Below, piece after piece: positions 51,254 to 59,153 of a stretch of DNA of 59,153 bases. The stretch is taken from the NCBI GenBank assembly GCA_019217005.1, contig JAHBNG010000094.1, forward strand, positions 1 through 59,153, read 5' to 3'. The notes beneath the pieces were generated by a model that saw only the letters and a list, made by a program, of their open reading frames with translations, was not told where the DNA came from and made no database searches. Each line of letters opens with the position of its first letter. Positions within the stretch are counted from its first letter, which is position 1. Position numbers and translations under genes: made by a program. Source of the DNA: Chloroflexi bacterium TSY. GTDB taxonomy: Bacteria; Chloroflexota; Anaerolineae; Caldilineales; Caldilineaceae.

Positions 51254-51409
51254 AGGGGTGGTTCATTTTAGGCGGACAATTAGGTTTACATTTTTGCAAA
51301 GAGAAAAGATGTTTATATTTTCTACTTTGAGCCATGCTCAGGCAGAAAATGACCTCATATAGATTTTTATCTATGTATCAAAAGTGTAAACCTAATTCTG
51401 AACCACCCC
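51254..51409 (+). repeat. Miniature inverted-repeat element, family F, copy 2
   Basis: The 156-bp copy is flanked by the exact 8-bp repeat CATTAAAA (51246-51253 and 51410-51417). It is inserted inside the terminal repeat of the insertion sequence, so it arrived later. Confidence 0.9.
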
Positions 51410-51419
51410 CATTAAAAAG

Positions 51420-52778
51420 TTAATAACAGACAGCAGAAAGTAAGGTGTTCACCTGAGAGGGAGAGAATAAACGAAGAGCAGGTGAAATGTGGGATGTCTG
51501 GAAAAGGAAATGGGACCATAAGCGGCGGCGAACCAGAGAGAGGAGGTCATGGAAGGAGGCGTGAGTCTTGTGATACCAAGCAGCTTGAGGCAAAGGGATA
51601 GAGCCATCAGGAGAGAAGGCATGAGCCATCAAAATGACAAGGCTGAAAAGACCAAAGAGAGCAGGAGTAGTGCGCTCAATGGCCAAGTCACTCCACTGGC
51701 GCTGAGTTTCGACACCGAGATGAGCCCTGGCTTCCTCGAAAGTGACTTCAATGGACCAGCGTTTGACGAAATCAGCGATGATGTGGGGGGGGCAGCCTGA
51801 TGAATGTCGGTGGAGAAGTAAGCGACGGTCTCAGCTTGGCCTTTGGGATCGCGGACTAAAACCCAGCGCAGAAGGAGCGGGGTAGTGCCAGTGGAGTACC
51901 AAAAAGGCAAGGCCAGTGGCCCAGTCGACGACTTCAGAGTCTCCACCATACCAGTCAATGCGGCAGCGGTGCCAACAGGTGGTTTGGAAGAGGGCGACAT
52001 CTGCCAGATTGGGCAGTCGCTGCCCAACGACAGGAGGACGACCAGGTCGTTTTGTGCCGTCAGGTTTCAAACGGGAGGGTGGATAGTCAAAGAGACGCGC
52101 ATCCAGTCGCAGAGGCCCAATCAAGGTGACTCCTTGGGATTGACAGCGCAAGCCCAACTCGATCACACTGTAAGCCCCATCGCCGATGAGCTTGATTTCT
52201 CGACCTGGCAAAGCTCGACGCAGCCAGGCCACCACCTGCATGGTTCGTTTCGCTACTGTCCGGTGGCGCTTGTTAAGCGTTTCGCTGACTTTCGGCGTTG
52301 TGAGTAAGACGCTCAGAAAGGGCAACGACCAGTAGAGGTCACTCCACGGCAACTTGACCACCACACAGAAGACCAGCCACCGCAATCCGCTCGTGCTTAC
52401 GTTCATCTTCCGGCCTGACGCCAGGCTATCTCGCCAGTGTCCTCGTTTGCTGATCTTGGGACCCCAGCGCCTTTCTAGCGTCTCGTCTACCGTTATCTCG
52501 ACTGGCGCTCCCATGACCACAAACGTATCCACAATCAAGTGCAGTAAGATATAGCTCAACATCAATCCATCCCACTTCGCTCGATTCAGCACATGGTGAT
52601 ACTTGGACCAGTCTCCCTCTTGCTCCAATCCCATCACTCTCAACGCCGCTGTCACCGTTCGTCTTCCCTTCGTTAACACCGTCCCTATCACCAAGACCAG
52701 TGCCTTTTGGTACGTCGGTTCTGTGAAGACTGGGCGAAAGCTCTCGAACAACGGGATTATTTCTGCTGGAAGGAACAT
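51420..52778 (-). pseudogene. IS701-like DDE transposase, frameshifted
   Basis: The N-terminal two-thirds is open (51831-52778) with the first Asp in VEITVDETLERRWGPK and the second in KLIGDGAYSVIELG. The remainder continues in two other frames: YSTGTTPLLLRWVLVRDPKG, then FVKRWSIEVTFEEARAHLGVETQ with the catalytic Glu, then LAIERTTPALFGLFSL. The breaks fall at a run of five T (about 51900) and a run of eight C (about 51790). Confidence 0.85.
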
Positions 52779-52888
52779 TGGGCTCTCCTCTCTTTGATAG
52801 TTGTTTTCTCACTCCTATCTTACATCAGCTTCCCTTTTGTTCCTTCTTTATTAACTTTTTAATGTGCCCAAATTGTACAAAGTCGAGC

Positions 52889-52974
52889 TTAGAACCTATC
52901 CGAAAAGTGACTGTGAGTCCGACCAGCTTCTCGAGTGAGAATGCATCATCACAGAGCTTTTCGGATAAGTACTA
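52889..52974 (-). repeat. Miniature inverted-repeat element, family A, copy 3
   Basis: TTAGAACCTATCCGAAAAGT to TTTTCGGATAAGTACT, inverted relative to the other two copies. It fills the gap between the insertion sequence and the DUF1405 gene and covers that gene's stop codon. Confidence 0.8.
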
Positions 52975-53832
52975 AGAGGAATGAGATGCGAGCCGAGATA
53001 GTCCCTGCCGGTTGTCGCTGGACACGCTCCAAGAGAACAAGGATAACTCACTCAGCCCGAACAATACAATTGTAAAAATAATTGTAAACGATATGGTGCT
53101 CCATTGCATGATCGAGAGTGGAATGATATCCGGTATTGGTGGATACCAGCCCAAGCCATAATCGACAAAGTCACTGAGGGCGAACCAGACAAATCCACCC
53201 AAAATGGCTAACCGACTTGGTTTGAAATAGGTCAATAGGACAAGTCCCATAGCGATCATACCAAGATGAGTGATGGTCATGAAGACACTATCAGGCGTAA
53301 AGAGAGGAGCACCAAACGCGAGGGCGGTGTTGCGCCAGAAAACAAGCCAAGCTGTCACAGTCCATAGACCATACTTAATGTTGCCAAAGAGCGTAATCAC
53401 AAGCAGCCAATTTGGCCGCTGTTGGAAGAAAGCGCCAAAAAGCAACAAGGTCCAACCAAACATCGCCAACATTGCACGTTGATTGACAAATCCAGATGGA
53501 AGGTTGGGCAGATATGTAACAAGCCATAAAATCGTAAATAGAAATCCAACACCGATTTGAATTTTCTGTGCTTGTCTCCGGGCGTCAACAGACCAATACC
53601 GATGTGCAGACACCATCATCAATCCAAGGCCGCCTAATAATCCCCAAAGTGGACAATCTGGAATAAAGAGCCAGGCCCAAATAGGAGGTTGTGTTTGGAC
53701 GATATATAGACCATACCAATAAAGCAGACCGCCAAAATAGGCGACGACAGTAGTGACGACCAGCAAAGCGAGAATCGTGCGCTGTGAGATAAAAGAATGT
53801 AGCCAGGTAATCTGAGCTTTGAGCCACTTCAT
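52972..53832 (-). CDS. DUF1405 family membrane protein
   Basis: The 286-residue protein has about seven hydrophobic segments, starting with LALLVVTTVVAYFGGLLYWYG and including WLFIPDCPLWGLLGGLGLMM and LFGNIKYGLWTVTAWLVFW. The FIPDCPL and NIKYGLW motifs are typical of DUF1405 (YpjA-like) proteins, whose function is unknown. The stop lies at the edge of a family A repeat, so the last few residues may be foreign. A family C repeat starts 26 bp upstream of the ATG. Confidence 0.85.
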   Translation of the reverse strand: MKWLKAQITWLHSFISQRTILALLVVTTVVAYFGGLLYWYGLYIVQTQPPIWAWLFIPDCPLWGLLGGLGLMMVSAHRYWSVDARRQAQKIQIGVGFLFTILWLVTYLPNLPSGFVNQRAMLAMFGWTLLLFGAFFQQRPNWLLVITLFGNIKYGLWTVTAWLVFWRNTALAFGAPLFTPDSVFMTITHLGMIAMGLVLLTYFKPSRLAILGGFVWFALSDFVDYGLGWYPPIPDIIPLSIMQWSTISFTIIFTIVLFGLSELSLFSWSVSSDNRQGLSRLASHSS

Positions 53833-53857
53833 TGTGTTTCTTCACCTCATTCTATTC

Positions 53858-53935
53858 GAGTGTGTACCACAAAGTGTGTAAATGAAGACTGCTCAGTCAG
53901 AGAATCGCTGCATTTACACACTTTGGGACACACTC
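53858..53935 (-). repeat. Miniature inverted-repeat element, family C, copy 2
   Basis: GAGTGTGTACCACAAAGTG to CACTTTGGGACACACTC, 78 bp, like 6512-6589. The following 200 bp contain weaker relatives of the same ends (GTTTATATTACAAAGTGTAA at about 54040) and no gene. Confidence 0.8.
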
Positions 53936-54144
53936 CCTTCTATTCTTCCGGGCGGTAGACCATAATTTGTGTAAAAGCTATTTGGTTTCTCAGAGAAAAG
54001 GCGAACTTGCACACAATTTGGAATACCATCTTATTTCGAGTTTATATTACAAAGTGTAAATAAACGTTAACATCTATACTCCGCAGCAGCACATTATAAC
54101 ATTCTTTCTCGACTAAAAAGTGTCATGTTATGGCGCTGCTCAGT

Positions 54145-54193
54145 ATAATAGCCACTTAAACTTCGGATAATTGTCCGAAGTTTAAGTGGCTTC
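54145..54193 (+). repeat. Miniature inverted-repeat element, family D, short hairpin form
   Basis: GCCACTTAAACTTCGGA and TCCGAAGTTTAAGTGGC form a perfect 17-bp stem with a TAATTG loop; the interior of the longer copies is missing. It lies just after the acyltransferase stop. Confidence 0.8.
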
Positions 54194-54214
54194 TTTATAA
54201 GTACTCTGAATTCT

Positions 54215-54745
54215 TCAGATAGAATCGTGTAAACTTGATCCTTTAAGCATTCGTATTGGAATTCCCCCAACGACCGCATGTGGAGGAACATCCTTATTCA
54301 CAAGACTCATTGCACTGATGGTTGCTCCATCACCAATCACGACACCAGGCAAGATCGTACAATTTGCACCGATTGTCACATTTGCACCGATTGTTACTGG
54401 TCCAACACGCCATTCGCCGATCAGATATTCATGCGTTAGAATGGTGGTATTATAGCCTATTATTGTATTCTCGGAAATGCGAATGAGTTCTGGGAAAAAT
54501 AAGTCAGGTGTTGCTTGCCAAGCAAAGCTTACATTGGGACCTACATCCATGTCAATTGTACGGAAGAGAAAGCGTTTGAACGCCAGGCTCGGGGAATGGC
54601 GTGCCAGAACAATCACAAACCCATTACGCAGAGCCTTGAAGAGCGGGACTGTTTTGTACCAGAGGACAAGACTGTTGCGTGCGTCGGGTGCTGGCGTCAC
54701 AGTTAGGCGGGTATGACGATGAGCGGATAATCCCAGATGTTCCAA
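54215..54745 (-). CDS. Hexapeptide-repeat acyltransferase
   Basis: The 176-residue protein has a helical N-terminus (LVLWYKTVPLFKALRNGFVI) and a left-handed beta-helix made of hexapeptide repeats (IRISENTIIGYNTTILTHEY, VTIGANVTIGANCTILPGVVIGDGATISAM). It closes with the PPHAVVGGIPIRML cap typical of acetyltransferases of the maltose/LPS class. The acceptor is unknown. The start is TTG at 54745, 1 nt after the TGA of the upstream gene, with TGGAG about 8 nt before, so it is coupled to that gene. Confidence 0.85.
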   Translation of the reverse strand: MEHLGLSAHRHTRLTVTPAPDARNSLVLWYKTVPLFKALRNGFVIVLARHSPSLAFKRFLFRTIDMDVGPNVSFAWQATPDLFFPELIRISENTIIGYNTTILTHEYLIGEWRVGPVTIGANVTIGANCTILPGVVIGDGATISAMSLVNKDVPPHAVVGGIPIRMLKGSSLHDSI

Positions 54746-54746
54746 G

Positions 54747-55142
54747 TCAACGACTCCATATCAAAAATAGTGTTGCCGCAATGGCACTGGAGAGTGTACA
54801 TAACCCGAAAAACAAAATAGTCATTAAAATAAGGCCACAACTAAAGGCTACATTGGTAACAGTGGCTTTCGAACTAGTCAGGATAGATGCCGTCACAGCC
54901 ACAAAACCGATACCAAAAAGCAGAGCTGTTGTGGTAAGTCCAGCACTAACCACAATGCTCAAACTGAGCACACCGTAGGTCAAATAGAGTGTAATTATAC
55001 TTATCCCCAGACCAAATGCGGCGCTAAACAAGATAATCGGTAATGAAGGGGAAGTCGCTTCTTCTTCTGGTTCGGCCAAGAAGAAATGTGCATCATAGTC
55101 AGATTGCACAAACGGATGATCAATGGGGATCTTTCGAGCCAA
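54747..55142 (-). CDS. Small four-helix membrane protein, unknown
   Basis: The 131-residue protein has a short acidic N-terminus (HFFLAEPEEEATSP) and four hydrophobic segments (IILFSAAFGLGISIITLYL, LSLSIVVSAGLTTTALLFGI, then two more). No family is recognised. It is the first gene of a two-gene unit with the acyltransferase, so it may help deliver or anchor the same envelope product. Confidence 0.65.
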   Translation of the reverse strand: MARKIPIDHPFVQSDYDAHFFLAEPEEEATSPSLPIILFSAAFGLGISIITLYLTYGVLSLSIVVSAGLTTTALLFGIGFVAVTASILTSSKATVTNVAFSCGLILMTILFFGLCTLSSAIAATLFLIWSR

Positions 55143-55302
55143 AATCGCTGCTCATTCAATAATCATAATCGCTTCTGCCGAGATTTTTCAGAATCGTTCA
55201 GAAAAACTTCACAACCCTATCATAGCATTCTCTGAACTTCTATCGCTCATTCTACACGATTGCCAATTTGATTGCCAATCGAGATACTCAGATTTATCAT
55301 TA

Positions 55303-56807
55303 CTTTACTTTCTGGTAAAAGAAAAGAGATGAGGTGAGAAATGTGACAAAAAGCGGTTAGCGTTTCATCCTAAAGGTAGAGAACCCAAAAAGGAGGAAGG
55401 AATGCTAACCGCGCCAGAAATAACTATAGCAGTACTGATGAATGTATTGCAAGTAACGCCGGTGGGAACAAACGTAAATGTAATGCGTCTGATGTGGGCG
55501 ATGATGAATGGGTCGTTTCTGAAAAGTCGAGGAGCAATCCATAGTGGATTGAGTGAAAGCGGGTTTGAAGATGAGGAGCTCCGGCGAAGCTGGTGGAGCT
55601 TTCGATATGGATCATGGGATATTGCAAGCCTGCTCTCATCGTGGCAAGAAGAAGTGGAGTGGAAAGGGGAATGGGAGGCAAAAAAGTTAGAAGGATACCG
55701 AGTGAAAAGCATAGATATCACAGGGTTCTGGCGACCGAAGCTGCAAGGGAAAGTGAACCGACTCTATAACTCAACGGCTCGTCGGGCATTGCCCGCGCTC
55801 ATCTTTGGAGTGATGATAAGCTCGGGGGAGATAGGCGGGAAACGAGTGCCACTGCTCAAGGCAATCATGAGATGCGAGGTAGGCACAAAGGAAAGTGAGT
55901 TTCGGAAAAAGCTGCTGAAAGAGACGAAGAAATCACTGGAGTCAGACGAAGTGGCGGTGGTCGATGCCGGGTTTACAATCAGAGAAATGCTAGAAAGCGA
56001 CGTCGACCGATTTGTCCTTCGGGAAGCGATTAACTGCACAGCGCGCCGCAATGAGTTACCCGAACGTAAGGAAAAAGGCAGACCACCCGAATATGGTGAT
56101 ATTGTGCGTCCGCTCTCTCGATGCTATAGGGGAAAGCGACTCGAGGCCACAACTCCAGACTCGTTTGGTCAATTTGTCTATAGTGGTCGCCTGATTCGCT
56201 ATCAAGCATGGCACAATCTCGTCCCCAGGACAACCAAGGTGGATACAGCCAACCGCACCTATTCGATTTACGTCTTTCAGGATCCTGCTTATCACACACC
56301 TTTGGTTCTGGCGACCGTCATGGCTTTACAAGCTGAAACCATTTATCTTTTCTATCTGGAGCGCTGGCCTGTTGAACATCCCCCCCTTGGCTTCCAAGCA
56401 GATGATTGGCTTACATCGTCAATTTGTTCATGCCGATGAGGCTTGCTTCCGCTTACCTGAACTGGGGCTGCTGGCTGGCAATCTTCTTTCCCATTTAGCC
56501 GCTTCTCTTCCTCCCATACCGACTGGCTACTGGGATCGAGAGCCTCAAGCCACTCCCGGCAGGCTGCGCCGCGTTCTCTCGAGTGCTCTTTTTCCAACTC
56601 CCGACCAACTCGACCCTGACTTTCGGAAAAAGGCCTCGGTTTCACACCATTTCCCTAAAGGCGTTCTCGCTCATCGCCGCCTCAATGCCGCTGCTTAAAC
56701 TAGCCGAGCACTATTTTTACATTTTATCCCGTTTTTTCAGGGTGGATTCTTTTTTCCGCCCCTTTCGGTTTGCCCTTTGTCACTCAAGCCTTTACCAGAA
56801 AGTAAAG
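55303..56807 (+). mobile_element. Insertion sequence with DDE transposase, copy 2
   Basis: This 1505-bp copy of the element at 17097-18602 has the same terminal repeats and the 5-bp target duplication CATTA (55298-55302 and 56808-56812). It ends only 9 bp before the birA ATG. Confidence 0.9.
55402..56698 (+). pseudogene. IS4-superfamily-like transposase, one frameshift
   Basis: Open from 55402 to about 56390, including both Asp motifs (VKSIDITGFWRP, EVAVVDAGFTIRE) and the Glu in LERWPVEHPP. A seventh C in the C-run near 56386 (six in copy 1) then shifts the frame. The remainder (56372-56698) is intact in the next frame. One base separates it from a full-length gene. Confidence 0.8.
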
Positions 56808-56816
56808 CATTATACA

Positions 56817-57806
56817 ATGATCACAAAATCAGATTATCCGCAACTAAACATCGACGCTCTTCGCGAGCGACTAGCATCGAATCCAATAGGACATCAGCTT
56901 TTCCATTATCATCGTGTACCCAGTACAATGCCTTTAGTGCGCGAATACGTCCAGAGCCAGCGGAATCATATACTCATACAAGAACCTTCGACTCAAGTTG
57001 AGCCAAAGGATTCAGACAATCAACATGTGGAGCAAGAACAGTCAACACTCATCCATCTTCTCAATCGGCTCTCTGGTACTATATTCGTTGCTGAAGAACA
57101 GACGGCAGGGCGAGGTAGACAGAAGCGGAGTTGGACAACGCCCTACGGCTCTTCATTGTTACTAAGCATCTTATTGGGTCCTTGTCATATTCCTATAGAC
57201 AATCTCGCATATTTACCAATGCTGCTGGCAGTTGCGGCAACCCGCTCCATCGAACGTGTTGAACCGGTCTTAACAGGGCAAATATTCTTAAAATGGCCGA
57301 ATGATCTTTTGGTGGGGTATTATCTTTCGGAACCTACAATCAATCGGAGCGAGCATTCTCCGCACACAACTTGCGTCCATCGTCAAGGGAAAGTCGCTGG
57401 GATTCTTGTCGAAACAATCTTTCACGGTAATCAAATCGGGTATGCCATTTTAGGTATTGGTATCAACATCAACCAAACCCCAGAACAGCTACCTCAAACG
57501 CCAAATGGTGCCCCAGATGCAACAAGCCTATATTGTTCTCTTAAGCGTCAGGTTGATCGCACAGAGCTTCTTGGTGCATTAGCAGAAGAGTTGGGCAGTC
57601 TAATTTCAGATAACTCACCGACTGACATATATGGCAGCTGGCGCAATTTACTACATACGCTTGGGCAGCAGGTGAAAATCGTTCAGCAAGAAAATATCGT
57701 CTTCCAGGGCTTAGCTGTTGATGCAACAAATGACGGAGCATTAATTGTTGAAAACTCAGATGGAGAGAGACAGATCTTTCATGCTGGAGATGTCTCAATT
57801 CGCTAA
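56817..57806 (+). CDS. birA: Biotin--[acetyl-CoA-carboxylase] ligase
   Basis: The 329-residue enzyme attaches biotin to the carrier encoded at 46949-47443. The adenylate loop AEEQTAGRGRQKRSWTTPYG, the substrate motif FLKWPNDLLVGYY, KVAGILVETIF and AILGIGININQ are clear. The C-terminal SH3-like domain has GQQVKIVQQENIVFQGLAVD. There is no N-terminal helix-turn-helix, so it is not a repressor. Insertions at about residues 60-85 and 175-195 are longer than usual. The ATG at 56817 is 9 bp after an insertion sequence, so its native promoter has been displaced. Confidence 0.9.
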   Translation: MITKSDYPQLNIDALRERLASNPIGHQLFHYHRVPSTMPLVREYVQSQRNHILIQEPSTQVEPKDSDNQHVEQEQSTLIHLLNRLSGTIFVAEEQTAGRGRQKRSWTTPYGSSLLLSILLGPCHIPIDNLAYLPMLLAVAATRSIERVEPVLTGQIFLKWPNDLLVGYYLSEPTINRSEHSPHTTCVHRQGKVAGILVETIFHGNQIGYAILGIGININQTPEQLPQTPNGAPDATSLYCSLKRQVDRTELLGALAEELGSLISDNSPTDIYGSWRNLLHTLGQQVKIVQQENIVFQGLAVDATNDGALIVENSDGERQIFHAGDVSIR

Positions 57807-58175
57807 AGACAACGCATCCATGTCTCATATCCACCGATATCCCTACTCTTGATATGCACTCTCTCCCTCCGTTACGAAATTATTCAAGCTTCAGTGTATA
57901 ATCGTGGAGATTCGAGGTTGGGAACTGAAAATTAGGCTGACTCATTCCCAATTTTCAAATCGATATCAATCATTTTATCTGTGTTTATCCGTATCAATCA
58001 TGTTCCATTTCTATTTTCTAGGACTTACGCAGAGTCCTCTCGTACGGGCATGATATTTCACGCCCGTACGAGAGAGAGCACACCAGTTTGATTGCATATT
58101 TGCACACTTTCTGGAAGAAAGACTTTTGCCATAGATGAGCCTTCTTTTCTTGGTTTCACTTTGTAGGTATTTTAT
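57807..58175. other. Intergenic region with one strong hairpin
   Basis: CTCTCGTACGGGC (58037-58049) and GCCCGTACGAGAG (58062-58074) are perfect 13-bp arms, preceded by TAGGACTTACGCA, which resembles an insertion-sequence end. No gene is seen. Confidence 0.5.
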
Positions 58176-58713
58176 ATGGATTTGAATCGTGTGAATCGAA
58201 TTGTTAAGCGTTGCAGTTGTCTAAATAGATTGTACTCCGTCTCTCCACTTAGGAACGTGGGACAAAGCCTTTTGGGATGGAAATATGTAGAAAAATATAC
58301 CTGGAAAACACTACTCCTTTTCGTGCTTTTCGTCATCATGTTTGGACTGTTGCTTTCAATTGATAGTGGCCAAGCCGCGGAACAGCACGCCTCTCAGCAC
58401 GGCAACCAATATCGCAACCATCAAGCCAACGATTATGCCGCTGACAATGCCCCAAAAAAGCCGCAAACAAATCGATGAGAATCAACAAACATCACCGGTC
58501 TCACCGCTCACGACAAAAACACAAACAGCTGATGATGAATCTACTGAACAACAGGACAACCCAGGTGATCAGAACCAACAGTCAGCATCGGTCTCGATCT
58601 CGACTCCGATTCGCATTGGTAGCCAAGCCAATCAAATGAGTCTTGTCCTAGTTGGTGCTATCTTTGTTGGATTGATCATGATCGTTGGGCTTGTTCTAGG
58701 GCGTAGACGTTAG
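58176..58713 (+). pseudogene. Secreted, membrane-anchored linker protein, frameshifted
   Basis: The first frame gives a basic N-terminus and a signal-like helix (TLLLFVLFVIMFGLLLSID) then a hydrophilic stretch (AEQHASQHGNQYRNHQANDY). After the A-run at about 58456-58461 a different frame continues the Gln/Ser/Thr-rich linker (ENQQTSPVSPLTTKTQTADD) and ends in a membrane helix plus basic tail (SLVLVGAIFVGLIMIVGLVLGRRR), like a sorting anchor. A single-base indel joins them into one protein of about 178 residues. It would be a cell-surface stalk. Confidence 0.55.
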
Positions 58714-58756
58714 TTTGACGATACACCCATGGCAAGGCGCAGAATTGCAAGCTCGT

Positions 58757-59104
58757 ATGACACAGCGAAGGCATCCGATCCTCTTTTTCATATTCTCCAT
58801 TAGCATGAGCATCATCGGCCTCATCCTCTTTACTGTTGCCATGAAGGGAGGAACAAAATTAGCCGTGGAGCCTAATCATTCCCAATACGATAACTCTTTG
58901 AACAATAGACTCTGGCAACAAAACCCCCAAATTGCGCTCATGAAAACGGTCAGCCGCAATAACGATCCTTGTCGCTCCAATGACGTCCGTATAAGCGTGC
59001 CTGCTGGGACAGATGTCTATTATTGTTACAAAGTTACGAACACGGGCGACGTACCCTTTACAGATCACCTCGTCACAGATTCATCAATCAGCCAGACACA
59101 GTAG
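58757..59104 (+). pseudogene. Surface protein with adhesin-like repeat domain, cut by a mobile repeat
   Basis: From the ATG at 58757 the protein has an N-terminal membrane segment (ILFFIFSISMSIIGLILFTV) and then a beta-sandwich start resembling DUF11/DUF7507 repeats (ISVPAGTDVYYCYKVTNTGD, VPFTDHLVTDS). The stop TAG (59102-59104) is part of the family B repeat that begins at 59094, so the gene is interrupted; the rest would lie beyond the window. A TTG at 58715 is an alternative start. Confidence 0.55.
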
Positions 59105-59153
59105 ATCCAAATTTGGCGTTTTTGGCGATTTTCAGTCGAGATTGCAGGGATTT
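59094..59153 (+). repeat. Miniature inverted-repeat element, family B, copy 3 (runs off the window)
   Basis: AGACACAGTAGATCCAAATTT followed by sequence close to copy 1 (TTTCAGTCGAGATTGCAGGG). Only the first 60 of about 225 bp are visible. Confidence 0.8.

Larger units (their letters stand above)
51219..52892 (-). mobile_element. Insertion sequence with IS701-like transposase, interrupted by a miniature element
   Basis: Long terminal inverted repeats of about 45 bp: the left begins CTAAGCTTGACTTTGTAAG, the right, inverted, CTAAGCTCGACTTTGTACA; both continue GCACATTAAAAAGTTAATAA. The left repeat is split by the family F element at 51254-51409. No clear target duplication remains. The element sits just upstream of the carboxylase operon. 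Confidence 0.8.

Overview
The window comes from a member of the Chloroflexota. The 16S rRNA gene (minus strand, 43369-44887) contains exact matches to two probe sequences I recall as Chloroflexi-specific: AAACCACACGCTCCGCT (probe GNSB941) and CCATTGTAGCGTGTGTGTAG (probe CFX1223). I cannot place it in a class from sequence alone. Most genes are intact housekeeping or metabolic genes, but the DNA between them is unusually crowded with miniature inverted-repeat elements, full insertion sequences and decayed genes.

Layout. 1-1190 is a broken IS110-type transposase. 1.6-6.5 kb holds a methyltransferase, a candidate small RNA with its own promoter and terminator, greA, lysS and a RraA-like gene. 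7-12.6 kb holds a Uma2 nuclease-like protein, a DUF4037 protein whose start has been replaced by a mobile repeat, a uroporphyrinogen-decarboxylase-like protein convergent with a MetE-like protein, and a second methyltransferase. 12.8-16.6 kb holds a zinc-ribbon/TM2 protein, an amidohydrolase, a peroxiredoxin-like gene with an in-frame UGA at its catalytic cysteine position (candidate selenoprotein), a DUF2237 gene and tRNA-Arg(CCU). An insertion sequence (17097-18602) follows. Then come a MoxR ATPase, a methyltransferase, a YjhG/YagF-type dehydratase, a HEAT-repeat protein, a histidine phosphatase and ahcY. 26-31.7 kb holds an orphan histidine kinase, an acyl carrier protein, gatC and gatA behind an attenuator with a 32-residue Ala/Ser-rich leader peptide, and an aminotransferase. 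32-39.3 kb holds a two-component pair, a GAF/PAS kinase, a CNNM/CBS membrane protein and glmU.

39.3-45.05 kb is a complete rRNA operon on the minus strand: promoter, 16S, tRNA-Ile(GAU), 23S, 5S and terminator, with the 16S and 23S processing stems visible. 45.2-52.9 kb holds decayed transposases and a biotin-dependent acyl-CoA carboxylase operon (carboxyltransferase, unknown protein, biotin carboxylase, biotin carrier). 53-57.8 kb holds a DUF1405 membrane protein, a small membrane protein with an acyltransferase, the second copy of the insertion sequence and birA, whose product would biotinylate the carrier. The right edge has two damaged surface-protein genes, the last interrupted by a mobile repeat.

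The most interesting signals are the candidate selenocysteine peroxiredoxin (15585-16073), the gatCA leader peptide with five mutually exclusive pairing segments (28032-28221), the pseudoknot-containing small RNA (2594-2706), and a promoter motif repeated at multiples of 11 bp upstream of both acpP and ahcY. At least six families of short mobile repeats occur more than once; several copies now form the ends of genes.
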